Notes under the pieces: model-generated
Database searches by the model: none
What the model was told of the DNA's origin: nothing
Seen by the model: the letters and a program-made list of their open reading frames with translations, nothing else
Shown here: positions 20,421 to 22,057 of the stretch, one piece after another
How positions within the stretch are numbered: the first letter of the stretch is position 1
Layout: each line of letters begins with the position of its first letter
Program-made: the position numbers and the translations under genes
DNA from: a virus
Length of the DNA stretch: 22,057 nucleotides
Virus record (IMG/VR): IMGVR_UViG_3300009068_002504
Coordinates: 1 to 22,057 of that record
Strand: one strand, 5' to 3'

Positions 20421-20546
20421 GTTCTCAATTCAGCGCGGCAGGATTTGAACCTGCATTGGACGCATTTGCACGGTTGCCCGTGTATTGATTGCCACTAGCT
20501 CGCGTAGGAACTGTCGTCTGTTTCCGCCACGCGCTGAATTGAAAAC
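20421..20546 (-). ncRNA. tRNA-like structured RNA with a 17-bp closing stem
   Basis: On the minus strand a perfect T arm is seen: GCAGG, loop TTCAAAT, CCTGC. It is flanked by a 7-base acceptor pair, CAGCGCG and CGCGCTG. A hairpin CACGG-GCAA-CCGTG looks like the long variable arm of Leu or Ser tRNAs, and TGGCGGAA after the acceptor strand resembles tRNA-Leu. But no D arm with GG and no anticodon loop with U33 can be built, and the acceptor stem extends to 17 pairs (one G-U) ending at 20421 and 20546. The core is 107 bases. I read it as a tRNA-derived or tRNA-like RNA, perhaps a degenerate class II tRNA. Confidence 0.5.
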
Positions 20547-20559
20547 TATGGTTCATTTG

Positions 20560-20703
20560 TTAAATCAGGAAAGCGATAACCGTCGACGACGCCGCTAGTA
20601 GCAACAGCCAGCAAAAGCGAAGGCACTTGGCGTTGAATTGAGTTGCGCGAAGTATTTGCATATTTACAGCGGCTTCTTCGTGTAGTTCTTCGATGGTTTT
20701 CAT
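20560..20703 (-). CDS. 47-residue membrane peptide
   Basis: A small gene with a charged, helical start (MKTIEELHEEAAVNMQILRA) and a C-terminal hydrophobic segment (about residues 29-47, with CWLLLLAASSTVIAF). One membrane span with a cytoplasmic N-terminus is likely. The ATG overlaps the stop of the XRE-type gene (ATGA at 20700-20703), which supports it as a real coupled gene. Function unknown. Confidence 0.5.
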   Translation of the reverse strand: MKTIEELHEEAAVNMQILRATQFNAKCLRFCWLLLLAASSTVIAFLI

Positions 20704-20954
20704 TTTGCCTCTTTCTTCGCCAGCTTCTTCACAGCCGCCTTGTATTGCGCGACTCGCTCGGCAGTGATGCCCTTTGCGCCGTTCTCCACGTCGAAAAGAT
20801 ACACGCCGGAGACTTTCATTTCGCGCCGGACGGATTCGCGGGTCAAACCTGCGTCAGTCCGGAGCTTTAGAAGCTCCGCGCCAATGGTCTTAGGATTCGG
20901 GATTTTGCCAGAGCCTTTACAGCGCGGGCAGTTGGTTTTGTCGGTTTGTTTCAT
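20700..20954 (-). CDS. XRE-type regulator with a DnaJ-like zinc motif
   Basis: An 84-residue protein. The start (KTNCPRCKGSGKI) has the CxxCxGxG zinc motif known from DnaJ-type proteins. The rest is a helix-turn-helix domain of the XRE/Cro kind: IGAELLKLRTDAGLTRESVR, then KVSGVYLFDVENGAKGI and a helical tail. A single CxxC would need a partner (for example a dimer) to bind zinc. It should bind DNA and may control the early operon. Upstream is a 65-base gap with a T-rich tract and two shared sequence blocks (20970-21015). Whether it represses or activates is open. Confidence 0.65.
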   Translation of the reverse strand: MKQTDKTNCPRCKGSGKIPNPKTIGAELLKLRTDAGLTRESVRREMKVSGVYLFDVENGAKGITAERVAQYKAAVKKLAKKEAK

Positions 20955-20969
20955 GCGATGTGATTTAGC

Positions 20970-21015
20970 TTTGAAGCGTATTGGTTAAAAAGTAAAGAAA
21001 AAAGTGAAAGTTTCT
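20970..21015 (-). repeat. Intergenic element shared with 15413-15433
   Basis: On the minus strand this has AGAAACTTTCAC (21004-21015), then a T-rich stretch, then CGCTTCAAA (20970-20978). Both blocks also occur, adjoining, at 15413-15433. It lies upstream of the XRE-type regulator gene and could be the site that gene product binds; this is a guess. Confidence 0.4.
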
Positions 21016-21019
21016 GGTT

Positions 21020-21307
21020 TTACCTACGGTGCGAAAGGTTGAGCTTAACGTTTTGATTGCCGAAAAGTAGCAGCCCGTCGAGTTGCTCCCGGCTCTTGTC
21101 AGCGTATTCATCGCGCACTGGCAAAAGGCTATCGCCGTCCAATTCCCGCCAAGAGGGTTTCGCGGGCTTAGTTTTTGGTTTCTGGACTGGACGCGCTGGC
21201 GACGGCGTAGCGTTCACGGATTGCCCGCAAGATATGCCGACGGTGTAGCCAAAATACCAGTTGGCGCAAGATGATGTGACGATGAGGATGCAGAGTAGTG
21301 TTTTCAT
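21020..21307 (-). CDS. Small membrane-anchored or exported protein
   Basis: A 95-residue protein with a hydrophobic N-terminus (MKTLLCILIVTSSCANWYFG) that can be a signal anchor or a signal peptide. TSSC is a poor lipobox. A Pro/Lys-rich linker (PARPVQKPKTKPAKPSW) and a charged C-terminal part follow. The start is the ATG at 21307, preceded by ATCAACCA; a longer frame to 21385 lacks support. It is in the first genes of the early operon, where phages often encode membrane proteins that act early in infection. Function unknown. Confidence 0.5.
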   Translation of the reverse strand: MKTLLCILIVTSSCANWYFGYTVGISCGQSVNATPSPARPVQKPKTKPAKPSWRELDGDSLLPVRDEYADKSREQLDGLLLFGNQNVKLNLSHRR

Positions 21308-21317
21308 TGGTTGATGA

Positions 21318-21479
21318 TTAAACTGCGGCGATTCCCATTTTACGAAGGCGAGCCATGCGCGCTTCGTGAGCATCGGCAAGCGCACTTTCTATGCGCCTCT
21401 CGGACTCCCGCCGCTCGTCTATGGTCATAATATGCGCGGGCCATCCTTGTAGCGCCTTGATTTTCTCGTGGGTTTTCAT
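21318..21479 (-). CDS. 53-residue helical protein
   Basis: A small charged protein: MKTHEKIKALQGWPAHIM, then TIDERRESERRIESALADAH and a short end, RMARLRKMGIAAV. It is rich in Arg and Glu and nearly all helical. The frame is open to 21602, but the ATG at 21479 follows ACAACCACCAATT, close to the leader pattern of this operon, so I choose it. Other ATGs upstream cannot be excluded. It ends 10 bases before the next gene. No family recognised. Confidence 0.45.
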   Translation of the reverse strand: MKTHEKIKALQGWPAHIMTIDERRESERRIESALADAHEARMARLRKMGIAAV

Positions 21480-21520
21480 AATTGGTGGTTGTGTGTGTAG
21501 GTTGTGGGTTCTCATTGCGG

Positions 21521-21727
21521 TTACATCCAGCCGAAGAAACGAACGCCGCCCTGCGTCCATAGGTGACTCATGTTGCGGCTTGTGATTTCGCTCTCGTCGC
21601 AAGGCGTCCAGTTTGCATTAGGGCTTGCGGCCCGCGCTTGCTCGATTGACTCGGCTTCGCAGCAAACAATGTTTGTGCAGTCGTAGTTGCGTTTAGTGAA
21701 GTTGGCGTTGCGGTAGGTGTTTGTCAT
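21521..21727 (-). CDS. First gene of the early operon, Cys-containing
   Basis: A 68-residue soluble protein starting MTNTYRNANFTKRNYDCTNI, with four Cys (CTNIVCC and TPCDE), an Ala-rich helix and an aromatic end (GGVRFFGWM). An ATG seven codons upstream (21748) is also possible. At 21724-21727 the chosen ATG overlaps the stop of a 9-codon frame (21724-21755). It is the first recognisable gene of the minus-strand operon, so the main early promoter should lie to its right. No family recognised; the Cys pattern could bind metal. Confidence 0.45.
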   Translation of the reverse strand: MTNTYRNANFTKRNYDCTNIVCCEAESIEQARAASPNANWTPCDESEITSRNMSHLWTQGGVRFFGWM

Positions 21728-21755
21728 GTGGGAAAGAAAAGCAGGCATCTCTCAT

Positions 21756-22057
21756 TTGGTCAAACTATTTCTTTAACTCCACAGCTAAATATATTGGTTT
21801 CACCTACGCAAACGAGGCTAAAAATAAATTACCATTGAAACAAAATCGGGCGCTATTTCAGTGGCTCTATCTCGCCACGCGATGCGACTTGAGCGGCATT
21901 TCGCCCATTACTCGCCACACCTTGCGAATAATCAGCCCATTCCCGCTCTCCAGCGTGCCCGCCCTCGCGTTTTTCCATCGCGCCCGCTAGAACATAGCTA
22001 AAACCTGATTTCCTTTCAAAAATCGCCCTTTTCCCCTAATGGTTGATCGCACCTCTC
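21756..22057. other. Right-end region without a confident gene
   Basis: This 302-base stretch lies upstream of the early operon and holds no gene I can support. An AT-rich part (21756-21850) carries TATATT on the minus strand (21789-21794 region) as a possible -10 box without a good -35. It also has a GGTTTCACCTACG block (21796-21808) that recurs with one change at 21016-21028. A GC-richer part (21850-21990) holds a 41-codon minus-strand frame (21853-21978) and an 89-codon plus-strand frame (21721-21990); neither has a start signal or a clear fold. This is the likely place of the early promoter. Confidence 0.4.

Noticed and set aside
20425-20556. A 43-codon minus-strand frame through the tRNA-like region.
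   Set aside because: It starts 3 bases after the previous stop, but its sequence is low in structure and ends in GSNP-type residues that are the usual translation of a T arm. The RNA pairings explain the region better.
21721-21990. An 89-codon plus-strand frame and a 41-codon minus-strand frame (21853-21978) near the right end.
   Set aside because: Neither has a start signal, a domain pattern or coupling to neighbours; the plus frame also overlaps the first early gene.
1-22057. CRISPR array, insertion sequence or integrase with attachment site.
   Set aside because: No regular spaced direct repeats, transposase or recombinase motifs were seen on either strand.

Overview
This window is part of the genome of a tailed bacteriophage or prophage, most likely with a long non-contractile (siphovirus-type) tail. 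It has a head-tail joining and tail gene block with a tape measure protein, a very long tail-fibre gene and a lysis cassette. On the other strand it has a recombination and replication operon. No tail sheath, integrase, portal, terminase or major capsid gene is seen; the packaging and capsid genes would lie left of base 1. GC content is near 50 percent. A lipoprotein in the lysis cassette suggests a Gram-negative host. The phylum cannot be read from the sequence.

Layout, plus strand (1 to 11602): the end of an unknown gene, a glycosyltransferase-like gene, a small head protein, three head-tail joining or tail-completion genes, a probable tail tube, a probable assembly chaperone, the tape measure, two distal tail genes, a near-consensus sigma70 promoter, a 1013-residue tail fibre, then the lysis set (coiled-coil protein, membrane protein, holin-like protein, lipoprotein, CHAP endolysin). 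These genes are packed tightly, several with ATGA stop/start overlaps.

Layout, minus strand (21727 down to 11570): an early operon of about 26 small to medium genes, most joined by ATGA overlaps. In transcription order it holds three small genes, an XRE-type regulator, a 47-residue membrane peptide, a tRNA-like RNA, an ERF annealing protein, a YqaJ-type exonuclease, an SSB-like protein, small regulators, a RusA-like gene overprinted by a second frame, an AAA+ helicase loader, a ribbon-helix-helix protein, a zinc ribbon, an SNF2-type helicase, a DNA methyltransferase and a run of small coiled-coil proteins. The two transcription units converge and overlap by 33 bases at 11570-11602.

The early genes would carry out recombination-dependent replication and DNA modification; the late genes build the tail and lyse the cell. 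Most starts lack a Shine-Dalgarno sequence. Many minus-strand starts instead follow an A/C-rich leader ending in ACC, ACCA or ACCAA. The observations most worth a second look are the dual-frame RusA-like locus (17322-17699), the tRNA-like RNA closed by a 17-bp stem (20421-20546), the almost leaderless tail-fibre promoter (7065-7103), shared intergenic blocks, and several genes of 42 to 59 residues that a normal length cut-off would miss.
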